36,332 bases of DNA from Paracoccaceae bacterium (GTDB lineage Bacteria; Pseudomonadota; Alphaproteobacteria; Rhodobacterales; Rhodobacteraceae). The first letter of the stretch is position 1, and every line of letters begins with the position of its first letter. The stretch covers positions 1 through 36,332 of the forward strand of contig CABXKH010000019.1 in NCBI GenBank assembly GCA_902512685.1, written 5' to 3'. The notes under the pieces were generated by a model, which saw nothing but the letters and a program-made list of their open reading frames with translations, was not told the DNA's origin and did not search any database. A program made the position numbers and the translations under genes. Positions 1 through 8,589 of this stretch are shown here, piece by piece.

Positions 1-2
1 TT

Positions 3-1307
3 GAGGCTCTGCCAGTCTCGGGATTTAAGGGTGATAATATCACGGCTTTATCTACCAATACTCCGTGGTATTCGGGTCCAACGTTGATGCATCATTTGGA
101 AACGGCAAATCTCGAGCAGCCTCACGATAACCAAGAAGCCTTTCGTATGCCCGTACAATGGGTTAATCGACCTAATTTAGATTTTCGGGGGTTTTGCGGT
201 AAAATTGCCAGTGGACAGATCCGCCCAGGAGATGAAGTCCGTATTCTCCCTTCGGGAAAGACCTCACATATTGACCGTATTGTGACCCAAGACGGGGATT
301 TGGACCTTGCACAAAAGGACCAGTCCGTCACCTTAACCCTGCGCGATGAGGTTGATTGCTCACGCGGGCAGATTATCACTGCAGCCAAAGAACCGCTGGA
401 AGTTGCCGATCAATTTGAAACCACTTTGATCTGGATGGAAGAAGAGGCTCTAACGCCGGGACGGGCTTATTATTTGAAAATCGGGGCACAAACAGTTTCG
501 GCAACTGTTGCAGAACCAAAATACCAGATCAATGTGAACACGCTGGATCATAGCGCGGCAAAGACCTTGGACCTTAATTCAATCGGTGTGGCAAATATAA
601 CCACTGACCGGGCAATCCCTTTCGCACCTTACTCTGAAAATCGTGAGCTTGGGGGCTTTATCCTTATTGATAAAATAACCAATGCGACGGTCGCTGCGGG
701 CTTGATCAATTTTGCTCTTCGGCGTGCCCAAAATATCCACTGGCAAGCAACTGATATCAATCGTGAACATCACGCAAATCTAAAAAATCAAAAACCTGTA
801 GTGCTTTGGCTTACTGGGCTTTCAGGATCAGGAAAATCAACGATTGCCAACGCGGTAGAAAAAAAACTAGCACAGATGAACCGCCATACATTTCTATTGG
901 ATGGCGATAATGTAAGGCACGGCTTGAACAAAGACCTGGGCTTTACCGAAGCTGACCGTATTGAAAACATCCGGCGTGTGGGCGAAGTGGCTCGGTTAAT
1001 GACAGATGCAGGACTAATTGTTGTCACTGCTTTCATTTCACCCTTTCGTGCTGAGCGGGATATGGTACGCCAGATGATGCAGCCGAGTGAATTTATTGAG
1101 GTCTTCATTGATACTCCGCTGAACATTGCCGAAGAGCGGGATGTTAAAGGATTATATGCCAAGGCCCGCGCTGGCGAATTGAAGAATTTCACCGGCATCG
1201 ATAGCCCTTACGAGACACCCGAAAACCCAGAAATCAAAATTGATACAACCCAGATGGATATTGAGTCTGCTGCAGATAAAATCATTCAGGTTCTTTTGCG
1301 CACCTAA
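3..1307 (+). CDS. cysNC: Bifunctional sulfate adenylyltransferase subunit 1 / APS kinase (CysNC), 5' truncated by window edge
   Basis: The frame is open from base 3, before the first in-frame ATG at 84, and the codons there spell a CysN-like segment ([11 protein letters not shown], then [14 protein letters not shown]). The gene therefore starts outside the window and only the beta-barrel part of the CysN GTPase is present. After about residue 240 of the visible part comes a complete APS kinase domain: P-loop [28 protein letters not shown] and the [18 protein letters not shown] region. CysN with CysD makes adenosine phosphosulfate from sulfate and ATP; CysC phosphorylates it to PAPS. The conserved arginine-acid stretch reads EERDVKGLY, close to the usual form. 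The fused CysN-CysC arrangement is common in alphaproteobacteria. The following gene is 196 bases away and looks separate. Confidence 0.93.
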   Translation, partial: EALPVSGFKGDNITALSTNTPWYSGPTLMHHLETANLEQPHDNQEAFRMPVQWVNRPNLDFRGFCGKIASGQIRPGDEVRILPSGKTSHIDRIVTQDGDLDLAQKDQSVTLTLRDEVDCSRGQIITAAKEPLEVADQFETTLIWMEEEALTPGRAYYLKIGAQTVSATVAEPKYQINVNTLDHSAAKTLDLNSIGVANITTDRAIPFAPYSENRELGGFILIDKITNATVAAGLINFALRRAQNIHWQATDINREHHANLKNQKPVVLWLTGLSGSGKSTIANAVEKKLAQMNRHTFLLDGDNVRHGLNKDLGFTEADRIENIRRVGEVARLMTDAGLIVVTAFISPFRAERDMVRQMMQPSEFIEVFIDTPLNIAEERDVKGLYAKARAGELKNFTGIDSPYETPENPEIKIDTTQMDIESAADKIIQVLLRT

Positions 1308-1350
1308 ACCAAAGAGGTGCTTTATCCAGATAAAAAATGCCAAAACCCCT

Positions 1351-1362
1351 AAAACATGTTTT
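1351..1362. promoter_or_regulatory. 12-bp perfect palindrome upstream of the BMP operon
   Basis: AAAACATGTTTT is a perfect 12-base palindrome in the 196-base gap between cysNC and the binding-protein gene. It could be an operator for the transporter operon or chance in AT-rich DNA. It is not followed by a T run, so it is not a clear terminator. No convincing -35/-10 pair was found in the gap. Confidence 0.2.
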
Positions 1363-1503
1363 TGGGCATGTGACTGAATTTCTGGAAATTGGGTCGAAAA
1401 AGTGCTCGGTCATTTCATCATATAAAGCAAGTGTATCAGAATTATATTGACCACTTGGTAAAAAGTAATGCAGTGTTTATCACGTTCCAGATGGGGGAAA
1501 ACT

Positions 1504-2496
1504 ATGAAAATTCTTAGCAAAATAAATCGCAGAATTGCGATAGCATCTTTATTCGCTTTGGGTGCATCTCTGGTCGGCGGTGTGGCCGCTGCCGAAAAAA
1601 TAAAAGTGGCAGCAATCTATACACTTCCGGTAGAACAGCAATGGATTAGCCGGATTCACAAAGCGTTGAATGCGGCTCAGGATCGGGGTGAAATAGAATA
1701 TCTTTATTCCGAAAATGTTGCGAATAATGACTATGAACGTGTGATGCGGGAATATGCAGAGCAAGGTCAGCAGCTTATCGTTGGTGAAGTCTTTGGCTTA
1801 GAGCGAGCCGCTCGAAAAGTGGCGAAAGATTATCAAGATACGGCGTTCCTGATGGGGTCTTCCTTTGGTCCAGTTGCACCGAACTTTTCGGTTTTTGACA
1901 ACTGGATTCACGAGCCGAGCTATCTGTCCGGTATCGTGGCTGGTTCTATGACAGAATCGAATGTAATCGGGATGGTTGGGGGTTACGCAATCCCAGAAGT
2001 TAACCGGTTAATGCATGCCTTTATGGATGGTGCACGCGAGGTCAATCCTGACGTCAAGTTTATGGTCAACTTTATCGACAGTTGGTATGATCCGCCCAAG
2101 GCAAAAGAAAGTGCGTTTGCTATGATGGATGCAGGTGCAGACATCATGTATGCTGAACGCTTTGGCGTATCAGATGCAGCAGTAGAACGCGGTGTAAAGG
2201 CGATCGGAAATGTGATTGATACGGCTGCTGATTATCCAGACACAATTCTTGCCTCTGCGCTATGGCATATGGAAGCAACTATCGACAAAGCCATTTCCAA
2301 TGTAGCCGATGGACGTTTTGAAGCCGCTGATTATGGTCAATACAGCTTTATGGCCTATGGTGGTGGATCACTGGTCTTGGACAGTTCCTTGGTTCCAGCC
2401 GATGTTGTGGAACTTGTCACGGCTCGAGAAACTGAAATAAATGATGGGCTGTTCCGTGTAAACGTTAACGACGCCCGTCCTGTTTCTGACAATTAA
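1504..2496 (+). CDS. BMP family ABC transporter substrate-binding protein
   Basis: This is a periplasmic binding protein of the BMP/PnrA (Bmp, Med) family, which captures nucleosides, nucleobases or related small molecules for an ABC importer. The start at 1504 is chosen over the in-frame ATG at 1468 because it has a purine-rich site (GGGGGAAA) just before it and gives a normal signal peptide: charged MKILSKINRR, a hydrophobic core, and a likely cleavage after GGVAAA near residue 30. No lipobox cysteine is seen, so it should be soluble. The mature protein (about 300 residues) shows family-like stretches such as IVGEVFGLERAARKVA and SYLSGIVAGSM. The ATPase and two permeases of the same transporter class follow directly, which supports the assignment. 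Substrate is not readable; the terminal amidohydrolase gene points to a cyclic amide or nucleobase-like compound. Confidence 0.9.
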   Translation: MKILSKINRRIAIASLFALGASLVGGVAAAEKIKVAAIYTLPVEQQWISRIHKALNAAQDRGEIEYLYSENVANNDYERVMREYAEQGQQLIVGEVFGLERAARKVAKDYQDTAFLMGSSFGPVAPNFSVFDNWIHEPSYLSGIVAGSMTESNVIGMVGGYAIPEVNRLMHAFMDGAREVNPDVKFMVNFIDSWYDPPKAKESAFAMMDAGADIMYAERFGVSDAAVERGVKAIGNVIDTAADYPDTILASALWHMEATIDKAISNVADGRFEAADYGQYSFMAYGGGSLVLDSSLVPADVVELVTARETEINDGLFRVNVNDARPVSDN

Positions 2497-2507
2497 TTGA
2501 AACCTGC

Positions 2508-2537
2508 ACTGGCCTGCCATCCGGCAGGCCAGTTTTT
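2508..2537 (+). terminator. Intra-operon rho-independent terminator / mRNA-stabilising hairpin
   Basis: ACTGGCCTGCC and GGCAGGCCAGT form a perfect 11-bp stem with a 4-base loop (ATCC), followed by TTTTT at 2533-2537. It lies between the binding-protein stop and the ATPase start. Such a partial terminator is commonly used to express the binding protein at higher level than the membrane components. Confidence 0.9.
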
Positions 2538-2555
2538 ATAAAAGGTAAAAATTAG

Positions 2556-4067
2556 GTGGGCAAAGTACTTGCGCTTAAAGGCCTATCCAAACGATTTGGA
2601 TCTGTGCAAGCAAATGAAGCAATAGACCTTGACCTCAACAAGGGCGAGGTTTTGGCGCTTCTGGGTGAGAACGGGTCTGGTAAGACCACATTGATGAATA
2701 TGCTCTTTGGGCATTATCTGCCTGACACCGGCAGTATAGATGTCGCAGATAGGCAAGGCTCATTGCAACCACTCACCTTGGGGCATCCTCAAATTTCACT
2801 CACAAAAGGGATTGGAATGGTGCACCAGCACTTTACGCTGGCTGAAAACCTTAATGCACTGGACAATATAGTCTTGGGAACCGAACCGCTCATATCTTTT
2901 AAAAGAAATACAGGGTCTGCACTGAAAAAATTAGAAAAGATTATGCATGAAACGGGCTTATTTGCGCCCCTAGATGTTTCTGTTGGAAAATTGTCTGTCG
3001 GAGAACGACAACGAATAGAAATCTTGAAAGCCCTTTATAGAGATGTGCGCATTCTTGTGCTTGATGAACCAACTGCGGTGCTCACACCGCAAGAGGCCGA
3101 TGACCTTTTCGACAATATCAACACTATGGCTAAAAGCGGTTTATCAGTTATTTTTATCTCGCATAAACTGCGTGAAGTTCTTTCGTTTTCTCAGCGCATT
3201 GTTGTTTTGCGACAGGGTAAAAAAGTTGGTGAATTGGTTACCAATAAGACCAATGAAAGTGAAATCGCCCATCTGATGGTTGGCGGCGGTGTCAAGAGTG
3301 CCGAACGTGAAACCTGCACCCCCGGTAAGGCGGTTTTGCAACTGAACCAAGTCAGCATCACTGGCCGGTCTAAACGAGACAGTTTGTTTGACCAATCACT
3401 AGAAGCCCGCGCACATGAAATTCTCGGGATCGCGGGCGTTTCTGGCAATGGTCAAGCGGCTCTTGCCAGCTTAATTGCGGGGTTAGAAGTGCCCGAAAAT
3501 GGATCAATCTTGATAGATAGTAGTGAAATTGAAAAACCAACGCCAAAGAAAATGATAGGGGCCGGCGTCGGCCGCATTCCTGAGGACCGCCATCATGAAG
3601 GTATCATTGGAACAATGAATTTGGCTGATAACCTGATTATCGAAAAACTCGATGATCAGGAAATACAAAATTTTGGCATTTTAAAACGAAGCAAAATAAA
3701 AACAAACGCGGCCCACCTTTGCAAAAGCTACGACGTGCGCGGTCCTGGCGTTGACGCAGAAGCCAGACTTTTCTCAGGCGGTAACATCCAAAAAATGATC
3801 CTTGCTAGGGTCTTTGAACAAAACCCCAAATTAATTTTGGCAAACCAACCTACACGCGGTTTAGACATGGGGGCTAGCGCAGAGGTTCGGCGTAGACTGC
3901 TCGACGCTCGAAAAAACGGTGCTGCAATCCTCTTGATTTCTGAAGATCTAGATGAGGTCCTTGCTCTGTCTGACAGAATTCTTGTGATGCATGATGGAAA
4001 TTTAATTCCAGCAGAAACACGTGACCGCGCTCAAATTGGTTTGCTCATGGCAGGGACAGCAGCGTAA
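2556..4067 (+). CDS. BMP-type ABC transporter ATP-binding protein (two ABC domains)
   Basis: This is the energising subunit of the importer, with two fused nucleotide-binding domains as in the sugar/nucleoside (RbsA/YufO) class. Domain 1 has Walker A GENGSGKTT (near residue 37), signature LSVGERQR and Walker B ILVLDEPTAVLT. Domain 2 has the degenerate Walker A GVSGNGQAA, the signature FSGGNIQK and LANQPTRGLD, as is usual for the second half of this class. The GTG start at 2556 is the first start in frame after the terminator, with a weak AAAGG site 10 bases before it. The stop overlaps the next ATG by one base (TAATG), so translation is probably coupled. Length (503 residues) is normal. Confidence 0.92.
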   Translation: MGKVLALKGLSKRFGSVQANEAIDLDLNKGEVLALLGENGSGKTTLMNMLFGHYLPDTGSIDVADRQGSLQPLTLGHPQISLTKGIGMVHQHFTLAENLNALDNIVLGTEPLISFKRNTGSALKKLEKIMHETGLFAPLDVSVGKLSVGERQRIEILKALYRDVRILVLDEPTAVLTPQEADDLFDNINTMAKSGLSVIFISHKLREVLSFSQRIVVLRQGKKVGELVTNKTNESEIAHLMVGGGVKSAERETCTPGKAVLQLNQVSITGRSKRDSLFDQSLEARAHEILGIAGVSGNGQAALASLIAGLEVPENGSILIDSSEIEKPTPKKMIGAGVGRIPEDRHHEGIIGTMNLADNLIIEKLDDQEIQNFGILKRSKIKTNAAHLCKSYDVRGPGVDAEARLFSGGNIQKMILARVFEQNPKLILANQPTRGLDMGASAEVRRRLLDARKNGAAILLISEDLDEVLALSDRILVMHDGNLIPAETRDRAQIGLLMAGTAA

Positions 4068-5140
4068 TGCGTATAGAACCTCGCTCAAAGGTGTCAAAAA
4101 CCCTTATCATCTCAGTTCCGATATTATCATCTTTCGCAGCTCTACTGATTGCGGCGATCCCGATCAGTTTTGCAGGAGCGAATATACTGCAAGCCTATCA
4201 AGAAATGTTCTTTGGTGTTTTTGGTTCTGTTTTCTCGTTTTCCGAAATGCTGACGCGAGCGACACCTTTAATATTTACCGGCTTAGCGGCGGCTCTCGCC
4301 TTTCGAGCGCGTCTTTGGAACATCGGGGCAGAGGGGCAGCTTTATCTAGGAGCTTTGCTTTCGGTGGTCGTCGGAACTGGATATTTTGATCTGCCGCCAT
4401 TGCTTTTGACACCGGTTATTATCCTATGCGGCGCAATGGCTGGCGCGGTTGGAATGGCGGTTCCGACTTTTTTGAAAGTTCGCTTTGGGGCAGATGAAGT
4501 AGTCACAACACTTTTGCTGAACTTCGTTATTTTAATTTTCATTCAAATGATGCTTGAAGGCGCGCTGAAAGATCCAATGGGATTAGGTTGGCCGCAATCC
4601 TCTCCAATTGTGGAAGAAGCGATGCTGCCCAAATTGTTACCTCGCATGCGGGTGCACTCGGGACTGATTTTGGCCATTGTGTGCGCTGTTGTCGTGCATT
4701 TCATGTTGTCTCGCACGGTCTGGGGCTTTCGCGTACGCGCTGTGGGCGAAAACGCTGTAGCCGCAAAATACGCTGGAATTCCCGTTCATCGTTCGCTTTT
4801 CATGGTCGCTATCTTCTCAGGTGCTCTGGCCGGTTTGGCGGGCGTTTCCGAAGTTGCCGGATTAAAGGGGTATCTCACGGCCGACCTTTCACCCGGTTTC
4901 GGCTATACTGGGATTGTCGTGGCTATGCTGGCAGGCTTGTCACCGCTTGGAGTTGTCTTGGCGGCTATATTTATTGCATCGGTTTTTGTCGGGGCGGATA
5001 GTATGAGCCGAGCTATGGGCGTTTCTTCTTATTTAGCAGACCTTGTGGTTGCATTATCATTATTGTCTGTCCTGGTCGGCGGCTTTGCGACTCGCTTTCG
5101 AATAGTCTGGTCTAAAAGACAGCCCGGAGACAATGGATGA
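4067..5140 (+). CDS. BMP-type ABC transporter permease 1 (BPD_transp_2 family)
   Basis: This is an inner-membrane permease of the branched-chain/ribose/nucleoside class (YufP-like). Its 357 residues contain about eight to nine hydrophobic segments. Family-typical stretches are visible: LWNIGAEGQLYLGAL, FGADEVVTTLLLNFV and RAVGENAVAAKYAGI, the last being the cytoplasmic coupling region. The ATG overlaps the ATPase stop by one base, and the TGA overlaps the next permease's ATG by four bases (ATGA), showing a tightly coupled operon. It probably forms a heterodimer with the following permease. Confidence 0.92.
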   Translation: MRIEPRSKVSKTLIISVPILSSFAALLIAAIPISFAGANILQAYQEMFFGVFGSVFSFSEMLTRATPLIFTGLAAALAFRARLWNIGAEGQLYLGALLSVVVGTGYFDLPPLLLTPVIILCGAMAGAVGMAVPTFLKVRFGADEVVTTLLLNFVILIFIQMMLEGALKDPMGLGWPQSSPIVEEAMLPKLLPRMRVHSGLILAIVCAVVVHFMLSRTVWGFRVRAVGENAVAAKYAGIPVHRSLFMVAIFSGALAGLAGVSEVAGLKGYLTADLSPGFGYTGIVVAMLAGLSPLGVVLAAIFIASVFVGADSMSRAMGVSSYLADLVVALSLLSVLVGGFATRFRIVWSKRQPGDNG

Positions 5141-6081
5141 TTGATATCTTGAATATTTTACTTAGCGAATCGTTTTGGGCGGCTTCGCTTCGGATAGCAT
5201 CACCCTTAATTTTTGGTGTTCTCGGCGCTCTTTTGTGTGAACGTGCCGGCGTTCTAAACCTTGGTATCGAGGGCATTTTTGTTGCCGGTGCTATGGCAGG
5301 ATGGATGGCTGTTTGGCTTGGTGCAGGTCTTTGGGGTGGAGTATTTTTTGCTATGCTTGCTGGGGCAGCACTTGGCTTAATACATGGAATTTTAACAGTG
5401 CCCCTAGGGCTTTCTCAACACGTTTCAGGGCTTGGTGTTACTTTATTTGCCACCTCGTTGAGTTATTTTGTTTATCGCACCTCGTTGCCAGCTGTTTCTT
5501 CTCCGCCGCGCATAGAGCCCTTTCGGGCACTTGATATCCCGATCCTTTCCGACTTGCCTTTTGTTGGGCCGGTATTATTCCAGCAAACGGCCCTTACATG
5601 GCTGGCTTTACTTTTGGTTGCTGTCATCTGGTATGTGATGAACCGCACACCCCTTGGCTCTGCGTTGCGTGCTGTTGGCGACAATCCAGACAGCGTTGAT
5701 GCGCAGGGGCTTTCCGTGTATGCATTACGCATTGGCGCAGTTGTTGCAGGCTCTTCTTTAATGGCATTGGGCGGTGCGTTTCTCACTATGTCGGCTTTTG
5801 ACGCTTTCTTTTTTGGCATGGTCAACGGGCGTGGTTGGATTTGTATCGCCTTGGTGATTTTTGCCAGCTGGCAACCCGGAAAGGCCCTGCTTGGAGCAAT
5901 GCTATTTGGTGCTTTTGATGCGCTTCAGGTTCGGCTTCAGACCGAAGTAGGTGCCTTGGTGCCTGGACAGATTTTCTTAATGGCGCCCTACTTACTTTCC
6001 ATTTTAGCACTTGTGATAGCAGCACGCCGTGCAGATTACCCGCGCGCCCTGCTGACCCCATGGTTCAAAGGTCAACGATAA
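5137..6081 (+). CDS. BMP-type ABC transporter permease 2 (BPD_transp_2 family)
   Basis: This is the second permease of the importer (YufQ-like), 314 residues and strongly hydrophobic. Typical segments are CERAGVLNLGIEGIFVAGA near residue 33, LSQHVSGLGVTLFATSLSYF, the coupling-helix region RAVGDNPDSVDAQGLS, and GRGWICIALVIFASW towards the C-terminus. It starts within the stop of permease 1 (ATGA), and the amidohydrolase follows after 10 bases, so all belong to one transcript. Confidence 0.92.
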   Translation: MIDILNILLSESFWAASLRIASPLIFGVLGALLCERAGVLNLGIEGIFVAGAMAGWMAVWLGAGLWGGVFFAMLAGAALGLIHGILTVPLGLSQHVSGLGVTLFATSLSYFVYRTSLPAVSSPPRIEPFRALDIPILSDLPFVGPVLFQQTALTWLALLLVAVIWYVMNRTPLGSALRAVGDNPDSVDAQGLSVYALRIGAVVAGSSLMALGGAFLTMSAFDAFFFGMVNGRGWICIALVIFASWQPGKALLGAMLFGAFDALQVRLQTEVGALVPGQIFLMAPYLLSILALVIAARRADYPRALLTPWFKGQR

Positions 6082-6091
6082 GGAAGTCATC

Positions 6092-7375
6092 ATGTTTGAT
6101 CTGATTGTGAAAAATGCTAGCCTTGCGAACGGGGACAGCGGCGTTGATATTGGGTGCAAGGGCGATACCATAACAGCCATCGAAAAGGATCTGGCCGCAG
6201 AAGCTGGCCAGATTATTGATGCCTGCGGCAATCTTGTTTCTCCACCTTTCGTTGACCCGCATTTTCATATGGACGCAACTCTTTCTTTAGGTACACCCCG
6301 AATGAATGTGTCGGGAACATTGCTTGAAGGGATCAGCTTATGGGGCGAACTAAAACCAATACAAAGCGTCGAGCAAATCTTTGAGCGCGCAATGCGCTAC
6401 TGTGATCTGGCTATTTCCATGGGACTTGGTGCAATCCGTAGCCACGTTGACATTTGTGATGACACTTTAAAGGGCGTAGAGGCCCTACTTGAGGTGCAAA
6501 AACAAGTTTCAACCTATCTTGACCTGCAACTCGTTGCCTTTCCCCAAGACGGCGTTTTTCGCGACCCAACCGCATTAACTAACCTCAACAGAGCGCTTGA
6601 TATGGGCGTATCAATTGTTGGGGGCATCCCACATTTTGAGCGCACAATGGACGAAGGTGCAAACTCTGTTCGCGCGCTGTGTGAAATTGCTGCAAAACGG
6701 GGTCTTATGGTTGATATGCACTGCGACGAAAGTGATGACCCACACAGTCGCCATATTGAAACTTTGGCCTTTGAAACCCAACGGCTTGGCCTACAGGGAC
6801 GGGTCGCAGGCTCGCACCTTACATCAATGCACTCAATGGACAATTACTATGTTTCTAAATTGATCCCTTTGATTGCAGAGGCGGGTGTACATGCAATCCC
6901 GAACCCGCTGATCAATATCATGTTGCAGGGACGCCATGACAGTTATCCCAAACGCCGGGGACAAACCCGCGTCAGAGAACTTCGCGATGCAGGTATAACT
7001 GTCGGCTTTGGGTCGGATTGCGTAATGGACCCTTGGTACTCTCTTGGCAAAGCCGATATGCTGGATGTTGCATTCATGGGTCTTCATGTTGGCCAGCTTT
7101 CTAGCCGGGCGGATATGAGATGGTGCTTTGACGCAGTTACAAAAAACTCAGCAGAAATAATGGGGTTAGAAAAATATGGTGTGGAGGTTGGCAACTATGC
7201 CGATATGGTAATTCTTCAGGCAAAAGATCCAATCGAAGCCATAAGGTTGCGCCCAACTCGTCTTTCAGTCATTCGAAGGGGGAAATTAATTGCTCAAACC
7301 ACCCCAAGCGTTTCCACGCTATATATGTCAGATCGTCCAGATCGTTTAAAACCGGATGAGTACGCACCGGAATAG
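6092..7375 (+). CDS. Cytosine deaminase-like metal-dependent amidohydrolase
   Basis: This is a TIM-barrel amidohydrolase of the CodA group, which deaminates or hydrolyses cytosine-like rings and related cyclic amides in the cytoplasm. The start has a good ribosome site (AAGGAAG, 7 bases before ATG). The metal and catalytic residues known for E. coli CodA all have counterparts at a constant offset of four: H57-x-H59 (PHFHMD), Q152, H210 and E213 (MHCDE), H242 (SHL) and D309 (GSD). The residue after the catalytic Asp, a second Asp (D314) in E. coli CodA, is Cys310 here, so the substrate may differ from cytosine. Related enzymes act on creatinine or isopropylammelide. Being last in a BMP transporter operon suggests it processes the imported compound. 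Confidence 0.85.
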   Translation: MFDLIVKNASLANGDSGVDIGCKGDTITAIEKDLAAEAGQIIDACGNLVSPPFVDPHFHMDATLSLGTPRMNVSGTLLEGISLWGELKPIQSVEQIFERAMRYCDLAISMGLGAIRSHVDICDDTLKGVEALLEVQKQVSTYLDLQLVAFPQDGVFRDPTALTNLNRALDMGVSIVGGIPHFERTMDEGANSVRALCEIAAKRGLMVDMHCDESDDPHSRHIETLAFETQRLGLQGRVAGSHLTSMHSMDNYYVSKLIPLIAEAGVHAIPNPLINIMLQGRHDSYPKRRGQTRVRELRDAGITVGFGSDCVMDPWYSLGKADMLDVAFMGLHVGQLSSRADMRWCFDAVTKNSAEIMGLEKYGVEVGNYADMVILQAKDPIEAIRLRPTRLSVIRRGKLIAQTTPSVSTLYMSDRPDRLKPDEYAPE

Positions 7376-7443
7376 TTTCTTGGGGCCTTAAATTGTTGCT
7401 GCAAAGACATTTTCCCGACGATTCTATGCTGCGACAGGCGGTG

Positions 7444-8589
7444 TTAAATTATAACATCTTTTAGCGATTTCGGGTGGTTTGTAAGAGGTTCATATCCATC
7501 TTTTGTAATTATGACACTATCCCCAACTTGGGCACGGAAATTATCAACTGTCACCGACCCGTCCACGGCAAATACCATTCCTGGCTCTAGGCGTGTTTTA
7601 TCGCCGGTGACAAGCTGAGGTTTTTCAAGAAAGCTAAATCCCGTGGCGCGGCCACATCGAAAGGGATAATCATATCCAGCGTCCTGAATGACTTTGGCAT
7701 AGGCCGCGTGGACAGCTTCTGCAGTAATCCCCGGGCGCAAAACAGCAAGTGCAGCCTTTTGGCTTTCAACAGCCACTTCATAAACTGCCGCTTGCGATTT
7801 ATCTGCTATTTCTCCGATCCAAAAGGTGCGATCAAAACCCAACTTAAATCGGTGGAAATTCGTCATGCCGCAAAAGCACAGAAATACAGGTTCGCCAGTT
7901 TTCATAATCCGTGTTGTTGCGCGGTGATGGGTTTTGGTAATCTCTTTTCCAGAAGCCATAATTTGCAAGAAATGCGTATTTGGAGACATGTCGGTGTCTT
8001 CATAATTCGCGCTGAGCAATTCTGCGGCTTTTCGGGTTCCTGCCTGCGAAGTGGCAATCGCAACCTCATACTCTGGGACCCCGTCTTTGATCGCAGCGCG
8101 GCCTGCAAGCATCATAGCATTTGCAACCTGACCGGCATCCCGAGCGAGCTGTAGCTCTTGTGCAGATTTTATCATTCGCATATCAGCCAGGATGGAAGAG
8201 ACACTGCAAACCGTTCTCGTATCAAGCAAGTTGTCTACATAGCGGCGGACAAGCGGGGGCATATGATCTGGCTCTATCCCAACGAAGTTTGCGTCTTTAA
8301 CCGCTTTTGGCAATTCCTCACGCCACTCGTGACCCATCCCATCATTCCAAGCGGCAATCTGCTTTACCTTGGCAGAGGCTTTGGCCGTATTGAGATCAAT
8401 AGTTGGGGTAATCAACAGGCTGTTTTCATCTTGTGAAATAACAAGAATGGTCGGGCGGCCAAACTCCATGTGAAGGTAGTCATAATACCCCGTTAGGTAA
8501 TAAATGTTGTCTTCGTCGGTAACCAAAGCCACATCGACATTCTTCTCAGACAGTCTTTGGCAAAATTTTTGAATCCGAGACGCATACAT
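7444..8589 (-). CDS. M24 family (creatinase/ectoine-hydrolase-like) hydrolase lacking metal ligands
   Basis: This is a pita-bread-fold protein with the N-terminal creatinase domain (about residues 5-135) and a C-terminal M24 domain. Normal M24 aminopeptidases bind two metals through D, D, H, E, E. Here the first Asp region reads LCFCGMTNF, the His motif reads RCGRATG, and the two late Glu positions read AVDGS and VGDSV, so most ligands are missing. This is the pattern of the metal-independent members, creatinase and ectoine hydrolase (EutD/DoeA). THHRATTR near 221-228 may hold the catalytic His. The ATG at 8589 overlaps the stop of the upstream M20 gene (TGATG), so the two are translationally coupled; the track's earlier TTG start is not needed. 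Carbon-nitrogen bond hydrolysis of a small ring or guanidino compound is likely; true substrate unknown. Confidence 0.8.
   Translation of the reverse strand: MYASRIQKFCQRLSEKNVDVALVTDEDNIYYLTGYYDYLHMEFGRPTILVISQDENSLLITPTIDLNTAKASAKVKQIAAWNDGMGHEWREELPKAVKDANFVGIEPDHMPPLVRRYVDNLLDTRTVCSVSSILADMRMIKSAQELQLARDAGQVANAMMLAGRAAIKDGVPEYEVAIATSQAGTRKAAELLSANYEDTDMSPNTHFLQIMASGKEITKTHHRATTRIMKTGEPVFLCFCGMTNFHRFKLGFDRTFWIGEIADKSQAAVYEVAVESQKAALAVLRPGITAEAVHAAYAKVIQDAGYDYPFRCGRATGFSFLEKPQLVTGDKTRLEPGMVFAVDGSVTVDNFRAQVGDSVIITKDGYEPLTNHPKSLKDVII

Noticed and set aside
7444-8589. DMSP lyase DddP (also M24 family)
   Set aside because: DddP keeps metal ligands and is longer; here most ligands are missing.
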